Source: a virus. Taken from it: DNA of 49,345 bases. The DNA is taken from positions 1 to 49,345 of IMG/VR virus record IMGVR_UViG_3300006750_000014; one strand, written 5' to 3'. A program made the translations under genes and the position numbers. This document shows, one piece after another, positions 26,672 to 34,640 of this stretch (position 1 is the stretch's first letter; each line of letters starts with the position of its first letter). The notes under the pieces are model-generated. The model worked only from the letters and a program-made list of their open reading frames with translations. It was not told the DNA's origin and made no database searches.

Positions 26672-27736
26672 TTATCTTTTCTCAGACATTTGTTTCATAG
26701 CCTGATTCCTTAGATCTAACTTGACATCAGGTAATTGAGATTCTTCTAACTTCCCACTCTTTTCTATTGCCTTGATTCTATGTTCTAGCTTCATACGAGA
26801 GTTAAGATCATTAAGCTCTTTGATCTTCTCAGCCTCTTCTTTAGAGTCTGCTACCACGAACATCTCTCCTGCATTTCCTATATTGTGCTTACCTACACCC
26901 TTATTACCAAGAAGCTGTTCTACCTCTCTTTGTGTTCTGTCTTTCTCTGCCTCGCGTCTACTCTTTGCCATCCAGCCATCAAACATATCATCGTCTTCAA
27001 TAACCTCTTCTGATGGTCTGTCTGGATTTTCATAAGCCGAATCATACATACGAGAGTAAAGTATGATAGACTTTTGGTCTTCCTCTAGCTCAGAGGCGGA
27101 AATACCAAACATATTCTCTTTGCCTAGTACCCAAGCGGATCTAAAAGGTTCTGTTCTAGCTATCTCACGGAATTCTTCTTGCGAAATCACATTGCGGTCA
27201 TGAAAGCCAGTGAAGGCTGTAAGGATACCTCCGTCTGATTCCCAAAAATTTTCATATGTATATACTGGATCATCGGATGAATCGCGAATACATAAAGCAA
27301 TTAAAAAATCGCGACGTAGTAGCTCACAGTGGTATTCAAAGGTCATAGTCTCCAGAGAAAACTTTTTTGTATATGCTTTCTCGATAGACTTATTGGCCCC
27401 TTTGATCTTACGTCTAAGAGCCTTCTGATCTTTCTTATTATAGACGGCTTTATATAATTGAATTTTTAAGTCTTCTAGATATGTCTTATAGTCTTCTAGC
27501 TGTTTCTCATGCAATGGACCCCAAATCTGAGTCTTCTGTAGCATAAAAGTGGCTTGGTCACGACTGATCAAGCTGTCATATTTGACATTATTGAGATTTT
27601 CTGTATAGAAAAGATCAGCTAGAGCACGTTGATCTTTAGTTGGCGGTATTTGTTTATAAAGCTGTTTACCTACCTTAAGATAAACTACGCCAGTTAGCAG
27701 CCTATTAGTTATTAGTTGTTTCTTGCTCTTGTCCAT
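26672..27736 (-). CDS. Helical tail-region protein, unknown function
   Basis: The protein has 354 residues. It is charged and strongly helical: QLEDYKTYLEDLKIQLYKAV, then KALRRKIKGANKSIEKAY, and a highly acidic and basic C-terminal half (RREAEKDRTQREVEQLLG). The start at 27736 has AGGA about 10 bases upstream and follows the terminator hairpin after the tail-tube gene. It is the first of three genes between tail tube and tape measure, so it could be a tail assembly chaperone. I recognise no family motif. Confidence 0.4.
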   Translation of the reverse strand: MDKSKKQLITNRLLTGVVYLKVGKQLYKQIPPTKDQRALADLFYTENLNNVKYDSLISRDQATFMLQKTQIWGPLHEKQLEDYKTYLEDLKIQLYKAVYNKKDQKALRRKIKGANKSIEKAYTKKFSLETMTFEYHCELLRRDFLIALCIRDSSDDPVYTYENFWESDGGILTAFTGFHDRNVISQEEFREIARTEPFRSAWVLGKENMFGISASELEEDQKSIILYSRMYDSAYENPDRPSEEVIEDDDMFDGWMAKSRREAEKDRTQREVEQLLGNKGVGKHNIGNAGEMFVVADSKEEAEKIKELNDLNSRMKLEHRIKAIEKSGKLEESQLPDVKLDLRNQAMKQMSEKR

Positions 27737-27754
27737 ACTTTCTCTGTCCTAAGA

Positions 27755-27788
27755 GAAAAAAGGGAAGGGGCCGAAGCCCCAACCCCTC
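27755..27788 (-). terminator. Terminator after the tail tube gene
   Basis: On the - strand the sequence reads AGGGG, TT, GGGGC, then a TTCG tetraloop, GCCCC, TT, CCCT, then six T residues. The GGGGC/GCCCC stem closed by TTCG is exceptionally stable. The AGGG/CCCT pairs extend it across a T-T internal loop. It lies about 30 bases after the tail-tube stop codon. Confidence 0.88.
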
Positions 27789-27816
27789 AGCACGTTGTCA
27801 AACGTCTGGTGCTAAA

Positions 27817-28962
27817 TTAAGCAGCACCTTGAGTTGCAGCAGCCATAAATCCAGAGCGGACAGCCCACCAGCCAGTACCGGAATCATTAAAAGTATCACC
27901 GGAGTGTAGCACAGTAAAGTCATTAAAGGTTGTGTAGGAGTAGGTAACTGTTACGTTTCCTCCACCAGCATCACCTCCACCGTAGGATACAGAAGCTAAT
28001 TTATTCTTAGTTCCCAAGTTAATTCGCAGACCTTCGCATGTGGTCAAACGGATTGGACGATCAGTCAAGTTCTCAGCAGCAACACATGCACCAGCACCAG
28101 CACAATCGTCGATAGCTGTTACATCATCGCCAGAGACAGAAGTCACTTCAATATCTGTAGTTACTTCTACTGGGAACGTCACAGTCTTAGCATATGGGCT
28201 TCTAGCTCCCAGCTCAAACAAGTCTTCACGAGCCAAGTCGGTAGATACCGTGATAGAGGCAACGTGACATTGGCCTGATTTGACACCACTAGCTGTTACC
28301 CCGAAAACATCTCCAGGTAAACGAGTGTAGTCTGCGTCGTTTGCTTGAGCAAGAGTCGTCGCGAAGTTCATATTCTCACGACGGTTAACACCACCAGAGC
28401 CAACCGGGGCATCATCATTAGAAGCAAAGTTAGGCGAGCCTGTAGCCGCAGCAAGAGCCCACGGAGCAGTACAGGAGCCCGCATAAGTATCCCAGATCTT
28501 TGTGTTGCCAGCAAGGGTAAGATCTTCTGAGAAGTTGTCTTCAAGCGGGAAATTGTAAGTTACAGAAGAAACGGTAAGCCCAGACATTTCTACGTATATA
28601 TTTGGGGACGCCGATACAGCATTGTTTGTTTCAGGCCAAATACCTAACTGCATAATTGTCTCGGCAGGAGCACGCTCTGCAAGAGTAGGACCAGCTAGAT
28701 CGGCTCCATCAGCATCAGTTGCCGTAGCAAGACAGAACAGTGCTGGGTATCCGTCTAAAACCTTACTTAGTGTAACCTCAACATCTGGAATACCTTCGAT
28801 ATTTTCGAAGAGGGCTAGTTGGCCCAGCTCAAAAGCTTGCTCCAAATTAAAGGTTGTCGTAATAGCTACGGATTGGATACCGTGACCTTCACGAAAAACA
28901 GTCGTTCCCGGCTTACGGAACGATACCTGTTGAATTGGGTAGTAAATTCTATTATTAGCCAT
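27817..28962 (-). CDS. Major tail tube protein
   Basis: The protein has 381 residues with TAGGAG just before the ATG. It begins MANNRIYYPIQQVSFRKPG and IQSVAITTTFNLEQAFELGQ, which resembles the entry of siphophage tail-tube proteins. The rest alternates beta strands and glycine/alanine-rich loops, and hydrophobic or aromatic residues close the chain (TGWWAVRSGF). Its place after the connector genes and before chaperone-like genes and the tape measure, and the strong terminator right behind it, both suit a protein made in many copies. A cysteine cluster (DDCAGAGACVA) near residue 290 is unusual for tail tubes. Confidence 0.72.
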   Translation of the reverse strand: MANNRIYYPIQQVSFRKPGTTVFREGHGIQSVAITTTFNLEQAFELGQLALFENIEGIPDVEVTLSKVLDGYPALFCLATATDADGADLAGPTLAERAPAETIMQLGIWPETNNAVSASPNIYVEMSGLTVSSVTYNFPLEDNFSEDLTLAGNTKIWDTYAGSCTAPWALAAATGSPNFASNDDAPVGSGGVNRRENMNFATTLAQANDADYTRLPGDVFGVTASGVKSGQCHVASITVSTDLAREDLFELGARSPYAKTVTFPVEVTTDIEVTSVSGDDVTAIDDCAGAGACVAAENLTDRPIRLTTCEGLRINLGTKNKLASVSYGGGDAGGGNVTVTYSYTTFNDFTVLHSGDTFNDSGTGWWAVRSGFMAAATQGAA

Positions 28963-29021
28963 TTATCTTCTCCTAAATTGAAAAGTATAACCTCGTTGTT
29001 AAATACACCATTTTTATGATT

Positions 29022-29969
29022 TTAGGCAATAATGACCTCAAAAGTAACCCTTACAGTACCTTGGTGTAAGCGGCTATTATGAGACTCCATTTCAGTCACA
29101 AGAGTCTTATAGATTCTAGCCATTTTCCAACGGTAATCATCGACTAAATAGGGGTAGGGAGTTGGATCTGTTGATCTCATCCCACGATGATCTAATGAAA
29201 ATGGGATGGAGTTATTGTCGTATAACCATATTGTTCTGTCTTGTTGTAGGGACAGTATATCTATAAGCTGGTTTCTCCACCAGCGAGATTCAGCAATGAT
29301 ATGAAAATTCACATCCTGATATACATACTGTCCAACGCTTCCCTGTTGGTAAGGCTTAAACTGACGCCTCGGGACAGCCTCTATCACAACGGCGGGCATT
29401 TGTACTCTATGATTGCCCAAAATCTGCCAGTTGCCAGACCCTATGTGATGAAAAGTGGAATCTTCAACTCGATGAGAGTTGTATTGTAGCTCATCCCACC
29501 AAGGGGCTTGGTCTGCTATATATACCTGTACATTACGATAGCTGTGTTCTACCTGAACTGTGGAGGTAGTAGCTATAGCGGTATCTAATACTACTCTTCC
29601 AAGGGGATAATTATAGTGATGGCCAAAAGTAGCATCTCCAGTTGCATATAAAGTACCTCCAATATATATCCCAGAAATATCAACGGGCTGTTCTCCAGTC
29701 CCTCGTTCTATCCCCGTTTCCCAAACCCAGTCTTTTCGAGCAGACTCCCATACCTGACCGTCTGTATAGGAGGGGTCATCAACAGCTCGCAGTCTATCGT
29801 AAGTCCCTCCATATGCACCTGATGTAGGAATAGTAGCGTTACTAAAAGCACCAATACCTAAAAAAGACCAATCAAAATAAGTCTTTAGGTTGCTTTCAAG
29901 CTGAGACATCAGTAGGGTTTCCCCTACATTATCAACATTATTAAATGAGGTGTAGTCTTGTGCTGTCAT
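29022..29969 (-). CDS. Neck or tail-completion-like structural protein
   Basis: The protein has 315 residues and lies between the connector genes and the tail tube, where tail completion or tail terminator proteins are encoded. Aromatic-rich strands dominate (KTYFDWSFLGIGAFS, then KDWVWETGIERGTG, then YKTLVTEMESHNSRL), and VRVTFEVIIA closes the chain. I cannot link it to a named family. It overlaps the next upstream gene by one base. Confidence 0.45.
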   Translation of the reverse strand: MTAQDYTSFNNVDNVGETLLMSQLESNLKTYFDWSFLGIGAFSNATIPTSGAYGGTYDRLRAVDDPSYTDGQVWESARKDWVWETGIERGTGEQPVDISGIYIGGTLYATGDATFGHHYNYPLGRVVLDTAIATTSTVQVEHSYRNVQVYIADQAPWWDELQYNSHRVEDSTFHHIGSGNWQILGNHRVQMPAVVIEAVPRRQFKPYQQGSVGQYVYQDVNFHIIAESRWWRNQLIDILSLQQDRTIWLYDNNSIPFSLDHRGMRSTDPTPYPYLVDDYRWKMARIYKTLVTEMESHNSRLHQGTVRVTFEVIIA

Positions 29970-30625
29970 TACTTAAAGCCTCTGGTAACTTCTCGTCTAA
30001 CTATGTTATCTATTTCTGTATCAATCTCTTGTAAAGCTCGCAACACAAAATTGTCTCCTGCTGTTCCCGCGAACTGGTCAGGGACTTTCCACGAACCACC
30101 TGAACGACCAACCATAATTCCAAGTCCGGTTCTGCTTCCCCTCTTAGTCGAATCTGTAAAATCATAGTCTCTTACAATCACATTACTTCCTTCTAGCAAT
30201 AAGAAGCGTAGCCAATCAATTAGCCCTCCACCCTTACGACTTGAGTAGGAATATGTTGCATCTGGCAAGGTTAGCACATCACTATAATCGTCTTCTATCA
30301 TACCAATAGACAAAGTTCCAAATCTTCCTTCTCCTTGAAGAAACTTTACCGTAACGCCGCTCATCCATTGCTCTATAACTGTATCAATAACTGAGGGGTC
30401 GGGAACTCCTAGTTCTGCTTGTAGCTTACCACCAAAGAAAGATTCGTATTCAGGAGAGCCAACAATTGCACTTCTTAGAAGCTTCTCTACATGCTCTTTA
30501 ATATTGCGACTAACTTTTACGGAATTTCTTTTGACTATACGAGTAATTTCCTTATTCACATTAGAGAAAAGTTGTCCCCTAATTCCCGGCGTAGTAATCT
30601 CTAAACTTCCTATAATAGTAGCCAT
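29969..30625 (-). CDS. Head-tail joining-like structural protein
   Basis: The ATG at 30625 overlaps the TAA of the preceding gene as TAATG and gives 218 residues. A longer frame from 30679 exists but would overlap that gene by 55 bases. The middle has an amphipathic helix (IKEHVEKLLRSAIVG) and a glycine-rich, beta-type C-terminal half (TGLGIMVGRSGGSWKVPDQF) that ends IVRREVTRGFK. This layout and position suit a neck or minor tail component such as the HK97 gp10-type proteins, which is inference. Confidence 0.5.
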   Translation of the reverse strand: MATIIGSLEITTPGIRGQLFSNVNKEITRIVKRNSVKVSRNIKEHVEKLLRSAIVGSPEYESFFGGKLQAELGVPDPSVIDTVIEQWMSGVTVKFLQGEGRFGTLSIGMIEDDYSDVLTLPDATYSYSSRKGGGLIDWLRFLLLEGSNVIVRDYDFTDSTKRGSRTGLGIMVGRSGGSWKVPDQFAGTAGDNFVLRALQEIDTEIDNIVRREVTRGFK

Positions 30626-31158
30626 TACCCAATCCTTTTCCACATACAGGCAACAAACTGATCTGAATCTAGGCCGCACGGCACAGGGTCGGTTATACGC
30701 TCAAATCTATGAGTGGCATAACCTGCTATATTAGTAGCTACAACAATCTCTTTTGCTCTCTTTAGCTTAGGGGTTCTGTCAGCGAAGGTCATAGTCTGAA
30801 TATCTCCATCTGGAGTATTGACCGAACCAACCTTGAAGAAATCTTTTTGATCCCAGATAACCATTAGGCTTAAGTCTTCTGATGACTCTACAGCCCTCTT
30901 TCCTCCCCCATTACACATAGGACAAATATTTCCAAAAGGAAAAGGTATCGGACCTCCATCCTGAAATCTATTTGCTGACTTATTTCCTATTGGATCAAAC
31001 ACACAGTTAGCACAGTCCTCATACTTAGTAATTCCATAGTGCAGAGTACATGGAACGGTACAAGAGTCATCATACAGCATAGCTGAGATGGCGTTGCTAA
31101 AAATTGTTTTGAGCCCCGGCGTAATGACGCCAGAATAGGGATTTATAGTCGTAGTCAT
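30625..31158 (-). CDS. Head closure-like protein with zinc-binding cysteine pairs
   Basis: The protein has 177 residues. Two cysteine pairs, EDCANCVFDP at about residues 48-57 and ICPMCNGGGKR near residue 80, form a probable zinc site of the C-x2-C, C-x2-C-x-G-x-G type. I associate this pattern with virion connector proteins of some tailed phages. The position between capsid and tail genes agrees with a neck role. The N-terminal part is hydrophobic-polar with two further cysteines (DSCTVPCTLHYG). The stop forms a TAATG overlap with the next gene. Confidence 0.5.
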   Translation of the reverse strand: MTTTINPYSGVITPGLKTIFSNAISAMLYDDSCTVPCTLHYGITKYEDCANCVFDPIGNKSANRFQDGGPIPFPFGNICPMCNGGGKRAVESSEDLSLMVIWDQKDFFKVGSVNTPDGDIQTMTFADRTPKLKRAKEIVVATNIAGYATHRFERITDPVPCGLDSDQFVACMWKRIG

Positions 31159-31160
31159 TC

Positions 31161-31379
31161 TTAGCTCGCTGTATCACCAGTATAGTAACGAGGATCATCA
31201 AATCTACCGCTATAAGCAGCGTTGATTACTCCTGTCTCTACTCCTGTTACAGTGATTGGGTAACCGCTGATAGAATATTCAGGCCCTCCCCAAACTCCTG
31301 CCTTTGGAGCCTGTACTTGGACAGTTCCCTCTTGATGAGGGGTATCGCTACCTTGGGGTTGAAAAATAATAATTGCCAT
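31161..31379 (-). CDS. Small structural-region protein, unknown function
   Basis: The protein has 72 residues with CGGAGATAAACA before the ATG. The short chain is beta-type (GTVQVQAPKAGVWGGPEYSI then PITVTGVETGVI). It lies two bases upstream of the zinc-motif connector gene and 13 bases after the preceding one. It may be a small virion or assembly component. No motif was recognised. Confidence 0.5.
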   Translation of the reverse strand: MAIIIFQPQGSDTPHQEGTVQVQAPKAGVWGGPEYSISGYPITVTGVETGVINAAYSGRFDDPRYYTGDTAS

Positions 31380-31392
31380 TGTTTATCTCCGA

Positions 31393-31944
31393 TTAGTAAG
31401 TGCCGCCACGATGCGGATTATTAGTGTCCAAGAACCCATGACCGCGAAGGTTGGTGCCTGGGTCAAAATCATTTGATGCGAAGGGTGACATCACGGCCCT
31501 AATAATAGTTCCGCCCTCATAACTAAAGTTATATTCTTTTTTAAGAGTCTCATATGCAGCACAGGGACCAGCCGTTAATAGTTCTGCTAAGAACTCTCCG
31601 TATTTATTTAATTCAATCACGGCAGGGCCGCACCTCGCCTTCACCCCCTGCATTAGAGCGTTGGTTCTGAAGTTTCCTTCGTCGGCCAAACATGCTGCCC
31701 TCAATACCATGAAATTAATAAACTCCTGACCATCAGCAGTTGTACTAATAGGATCAGGAGAAATTGTATTTGCTTCTACATCAACAGTATAGGTGCTAGT
31801 GAAATTGATATCAATAGGCAGGAAGTATGCGGCAGTAATCAGAAGGTCTTGTAGTCTTTTTGTTGTATACGTGCCCGTTCCACAGCCAGCATCATTTAAT
31901 ATAGCACGTAGCATTAATAAGCCTGTTTGTTCCCATGTCGCCAT
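31393..31944 (-). CDS. Head-tail connector-like protein
   Basis: The protein has 183 residues. It opens with a helix (WEQTGLLMLRAILNDAGCGT) and continues RLQDLLITAAYFLPIDINF. This helix-rich first half ending in hydrophobic strands resembles phage adaptor proteins that join portal and neck. It is the second or third gene after the major capsid gene, the normal place of a connector. No enzymatic residue pattern is visible. Confidence 0.5.
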   Translation of the reverse strand: MATWEQTGLLMLRAILNDAGCGTGTYTTKRLQDLLITAAYFLPIDINFTSTYTVDVEANTISPDPISTTADGQEFINFMVLRAACLADEGNFRTNALMQGVKARCGPAVIELNKYGEFLAELLTAGPCAAYETLKKEYNFSYEGGTIIRAVMSPFASNDFDPGTNLRGHGFLDTNNPHRGGTY

Positions 31945-31949
31945 AATTG

Positions 31950-32276
31950 TTACCTATCTGTTACGTGGAGTAAACCGTCGCCTTCTAGAATCTGGCCACT
32001 AGTAGTGGTAACTAGGGTCTCTATACGATAAGTCCTCTCTGATGTTCCAGCTTCAATCCACATAACCACTCGTGAGTCTGTCCCTAGTCCATCAATGATC
32101 CCCGTCTGACTAATAGTCAGATCGGTTCCAGTCTCGCCAACATTCGCTGATACAATACTATTTATACCAGAGATAGTTTCGCTACTGCCTACGGTTAGAA
32201 GTTTGCTAAATTCCATTAGGAACCTGCGTTTTTCAGAGGGTTGCTTACACAACCTTTCGTCTGCTGTTACGCTCAT
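31950..32276 (-). CDS. Small head protein, unknown function
   Basis: The frame gives 108 residues from an ATG at 32276 directly abutting the stop of the upstream mini-gene. An ATG at 32216 (MEFSKLLTV), preceded by AGG, is another possible start and would give 88 residues. The C-terminal part is beta-type (DLTISQTGIIDGLG then RVVMWIEAGTSERTYRI). It lies in the group of small genes between capsid and connector. A role as a minor head or joining protein is inferred. Confidence 0.5.
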   Translation of the reverse strand: MSVTADERLCKQPSEKRRFLMEFSKLLTVGSSETISGINSIVSANVGETGTDLTISQTGIIDGLGTDSRVVMWIEAGTSERTYRIETLVTTTSGQILEGDGLLHVTDR

Positions 32277-32414
32277 TTAATTACGCTCTCTTAAGTTCCA
32301 GGTTATGCCATCTTCATCTCTAAGCCATATCACGCCGCAATCATCTATACACCATAGTACACCACGGGCACCTAGCATCCATTCTTGATCTGCCTCTTCT
32401 TCCCATAACAACAT
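32277..32414 (-). CDS. 45-residue protein in head gene cluster
   Basis: A short frame of 45 residues starts at an ATG with a clear AGGAG six bases upstream and ends directly before the next ATG, so it fits exactly between the terminator after the capsid gene and the next gene. The product is acidic and tryptophan-rich (MLLWEEEADQEWMLGARGVL), with five tryptophans in 45 residues. The tight spacing and ribosome site argue that it is translated. Function is unknown. Confidence 0.6.
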   Translation of the reverse strand: MLLWEEEADQEWMLGARGVLWCIDDCGVIWLRDEDGITWNLRERN

Positions 32415-32427
32415 ACTGTTCTCCTAG

Positions 32428-32465
32428 AAAAAAAGCCGATGGCAGCAAAGTGCCACCAGCGGCTT
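32428..32465 (-). terminator. Terminator after the major capsid gene
   Basis: On the - strand AGCCG pairs with CGGCT and, inside a small internal loop, TGGCA pairs with TGCCA. A tract of seven T residues follows. It lies about 30 bases after the capsid stop codon and before the 45-residue gene. The downstream genes have no obvious promoter here, so it probably leaks. Confidence 0.82.
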
Positions 32466-32493
32466 GATTATAAAAAACGCTTTTGGATATATC

Positions 32494-33492
32494 TTAGAAG
32501 GAGCCAATAAGAACTCTTCGGTTATCCAAAGCTGCGAAACCATGTTCGCCCCATCCATAAACACCACCACGGCGTTGACGGTGAAGGGTATCGTCTTCAA
32601 AGATCTGAAGGCCAGCACGGACAGGCATTACAAAGCTGTCGTTCTTGCTGCGATCCAAGGCAACTACGATTTCTGAGTCACCAGCAGGAAGAGTTCCTGA
32701 AAGATCACTCTCATAGAAGACCTGATATTCTTGCTCGTCGCCAAGCTCATCAAGATCGTGAAGGTTTACTTGGAAGATGCGGACAAGCATACCACCATCT
32801 TGAGTGATTAACTCACGACGGGTAATTTCATCTACTTCGTCTACACCCCAGTTGCGAATATCTTCAATAGCTTCTGGACTGACAAACAAGTCAGTGCATT
32901 GACCGCGACTGATAGAATTCGAGTTTCCACCGCCGTTACGACGCATGGTAACCTTCAATAGAGAAACCAATCTCTTAGAGAATTGGCCATTAGCGGCATC
33001 TGGATCATAAACCAAGATGTTACGATCAACGCCTGCGGAGATAAGTGTGTGCCACCCATCATCATTCATTTTCTTGGTAAACTGTGAACGCATAACGTCC
33101 AATGCTCTACCAACAACATCCCAGCGAGCGTCACGAGCATACTTCAACAACCAGTCGATTGATGCACCTACGTCGTAGGTTGGGACCATCACGTAATCAC
33201 CTTCTACGTGACGTTCTGGAATACGGCCATGATTAGGAATCGTGTATGCCACGAAATCCTTCTCAGTACCAGGAGCCAGGAAGTCAAGCGGGAATTCACT
33301 GGTAGCACCAGGAGCTAGATTAACGACTTCGAAGATACCATCAAGGATATCGCCGCTCATCACGCCCTTACGCAATGGAGTTTCCAATGCCTTAGCTATT
33401 TCAGCTACTCCAGCCAAAGATTCTTCCTTCTTTTGGCTACCGGATTGACGAAGCACTTCCGTCATTTCTGGAGTATAGTCAAAAAATTTCAT
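32494..33492 (-). CDS. Major capsid protein
   Basis: The protein has 332 residues with TTAGGAG before the ATG. Gene order is the classical one: portal, protease-scaffold, small decoration-like protein, then this gene, then connectors. Its length suits an HK97-fold coat subunit. Features include a polar N-terminal arm (ESLAGVAEIAKALETPLRKG), VSPEAIEDIRNWGVDEVDEI, which resembles the spine or P-domain helix, and a C-terminal GWGEHGFAALDNRRVLIGSF. A terminator directly behind it is typical of the most abundant virion protein. I did not see a convincing protease cleavage site in the arm. Confidence 0.8.
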   Translation of the reverse strand: MKFFDYTPEMTEVLRQSGSQKKEESLAGVAEIAKALETPLRKGVMSGDILDGIFEVVNLAPGATSEFPLDFLAPGTEKDFVAYTIPNHGRIPERHVEGDYVMVPTYDVGASIDWLLKYARDARWDVVGRALDVMRSQFTKKMNDDGWHTLISAGVDRNILVYDPDAANGQFSKRLVSLLKVTMRRNGGGNSNSISRGQCTDLFVSPEAIEDIRNWGVDEVDEITRRELITQDGGMLVRIFQVNLHDLDELGDEQEYQVFYESDLSGTLPAGDSEIVVALDRSKNDSFVMPVRAGLQIFEDDTLHRQRRGGVYGWGEHGFAALDNRRVLIGSF

Positions 33493-33509
33493 TTCTTAAT
33501 CTCCTAAGA

Positions 33510-33965
33510 TTAAACAATATTAATTTCTACTTTCGCGAAACCATCAGCATCTAAAACGGATAGCCAACGGCCAACCTTAACGCTACTAGCTTGCTCATTA
33601 CCACAGGTCAAAGTACCATCTAATGCAAAGTGAGCACCACTACCAATAACTGGAGTACCTGAAATTTGGTCGGTCACAACCGTACCACGACGAAGCAAGG
33701 TGACTTTACCACCAAGCTGCATTTCGTCTTTATTTGCGTTGTATTGTTGACGGGTAAGGTCAATATTAACAACGTCATTCAATAACAAACCCGCAGGTTC
33801 GTCTTCATATGCAGCAACGTCAGCAACTAAGGCCGCAGCGTCGTCCATAGCAGCACCGGAACCTCCAGTGCTATGAGCAACAATAACGCCTCGTTCTGCA
33901 ACAGCATCGCTTTTAAAAAAGCTGATATCTGTTAGATGTTCTACACGATCACCTTTTAGAGCCAT
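33510..33965 (-). CDS. Capsid decoration-like protein
   Basis: The protein has 151 residues with AGGAG upstream of its ATG. It is beta-type and alanine/glycine-rich (GVIVAHSTGGSGAAMDDAAA, then QLGGKVTLLRRGTVVTDQ, then SSVKVGRWLSVL). Its position between scaffold and major capsid gene is that of lambda gpD, the trimeric decoration protein. The size is a little larger than gpD (110 residues). No diagnostic motif was found, so the call rests on position and composition. Confidence 0.6.
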   Translation of the reverse strand: MALKGDRVEHLTDISFFKSDAVAERGVIVAHSTGGSGAAMDDAAALVADVAAYEDEPAGLLLNDVVNIDLTRQQYNANKDEMQLGGKVTLLRRGTVVTDQISGTPVIGSGAHFALDGTLTCGNEQASSVKVGRWLSVLDADGFAKVEINIV

Positions 33966-33983
33966 TTTATATTCTCCTAAAAC

Positions 33984-34640
33984 TTATTCGGATGCTTTTT
34001 GGTTCATAACAACTTCGCTCACCCATTGCTCAAGACCAGCACGAGCAACAGACTGTTCATCTTCGCCTTCGCTAGATTCCGAAGCCATAGACGTGTTATC
34101 TTCTTCTACAGAATTTTCTTCCACTACTTCGGAAGCTGTAGTTTCTTCCTCTACGGATTCTTCTTCAGAAGACTCAGTAGTGGATTCGGAAGCCTCGGTA
34201 GATACGGCAGGCTTCAGGTCAGAGACAGTCTTAACGATTACGTCAAACTGTTCATCATTGAGAGAGGAAAAGGTTTCAAGCTTAGCAGCTACTTCGTCAG
34301 CAGGAATGCCAGCTTCGATGAGAGATGCTTCTCTCTTCTTCTTTTTCTCTTCTTCTTTCATCTTGTCAAAATTTGCTTGAAGTTCTTCAAGCTCAGTAGA
34401 TTTAGCTTCTACGTCTGTTCCCAAAGTTTCAACCTTGCTTGTTGCCTCGCTTAGTTTTCCTTCTAGATCAGCTTTGGCCTCATCTAATACAGCAATATTT
34501 GCTGTCAAAGCCTCAATCTTATCTTCATATTGGGAAACGTTCGCGGCAGAAAGCTTGTCAGCCATGTCTTTGTTCTCAGTGCGTAGAGAAGCTAGACTTT
34601 CCTTAAGCTCTCTGATTTGATCGTTTAATTGATCAGACAT
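33984..34640 (-). CDS. Nested in-frame scaffold protein (internal start)
   Basis: Inside the protease-scaffold gene an ATG at 34640 is preceded by AAGGAG with six bases between, the best ribosome site pattern seen in this block. It would make a 218-residue protein, MSDQLNDQIRELKESLASL onward, from the coiled coil to the acidic end. This is the arrangement of lambda C and Nu3, where the scaffold is made from an internal start in the protease gene. The start falls exactly between protease and scaffold domains. Expression is inferred from the sequence signal. Confidence 0.75.
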   Translation of the reverse strand: MSDQLNDQIRELKESLASLRTENKDMADKLSAANVSQYEDKIEALTANIAVLDEAKADLEGKLSEATSKVETLGTDVEAKSTELEELQANFDKMKEEEKKKKREASLIEAGIPADEVAAKLETFSSLNDEQFDVIVKTVSDLKPAVSTEASESTTESSEEESVEEETTASEVVEENSVEEDNTSMASESSEGEDEQSVARAGLEQWVSEVVMNQKASE

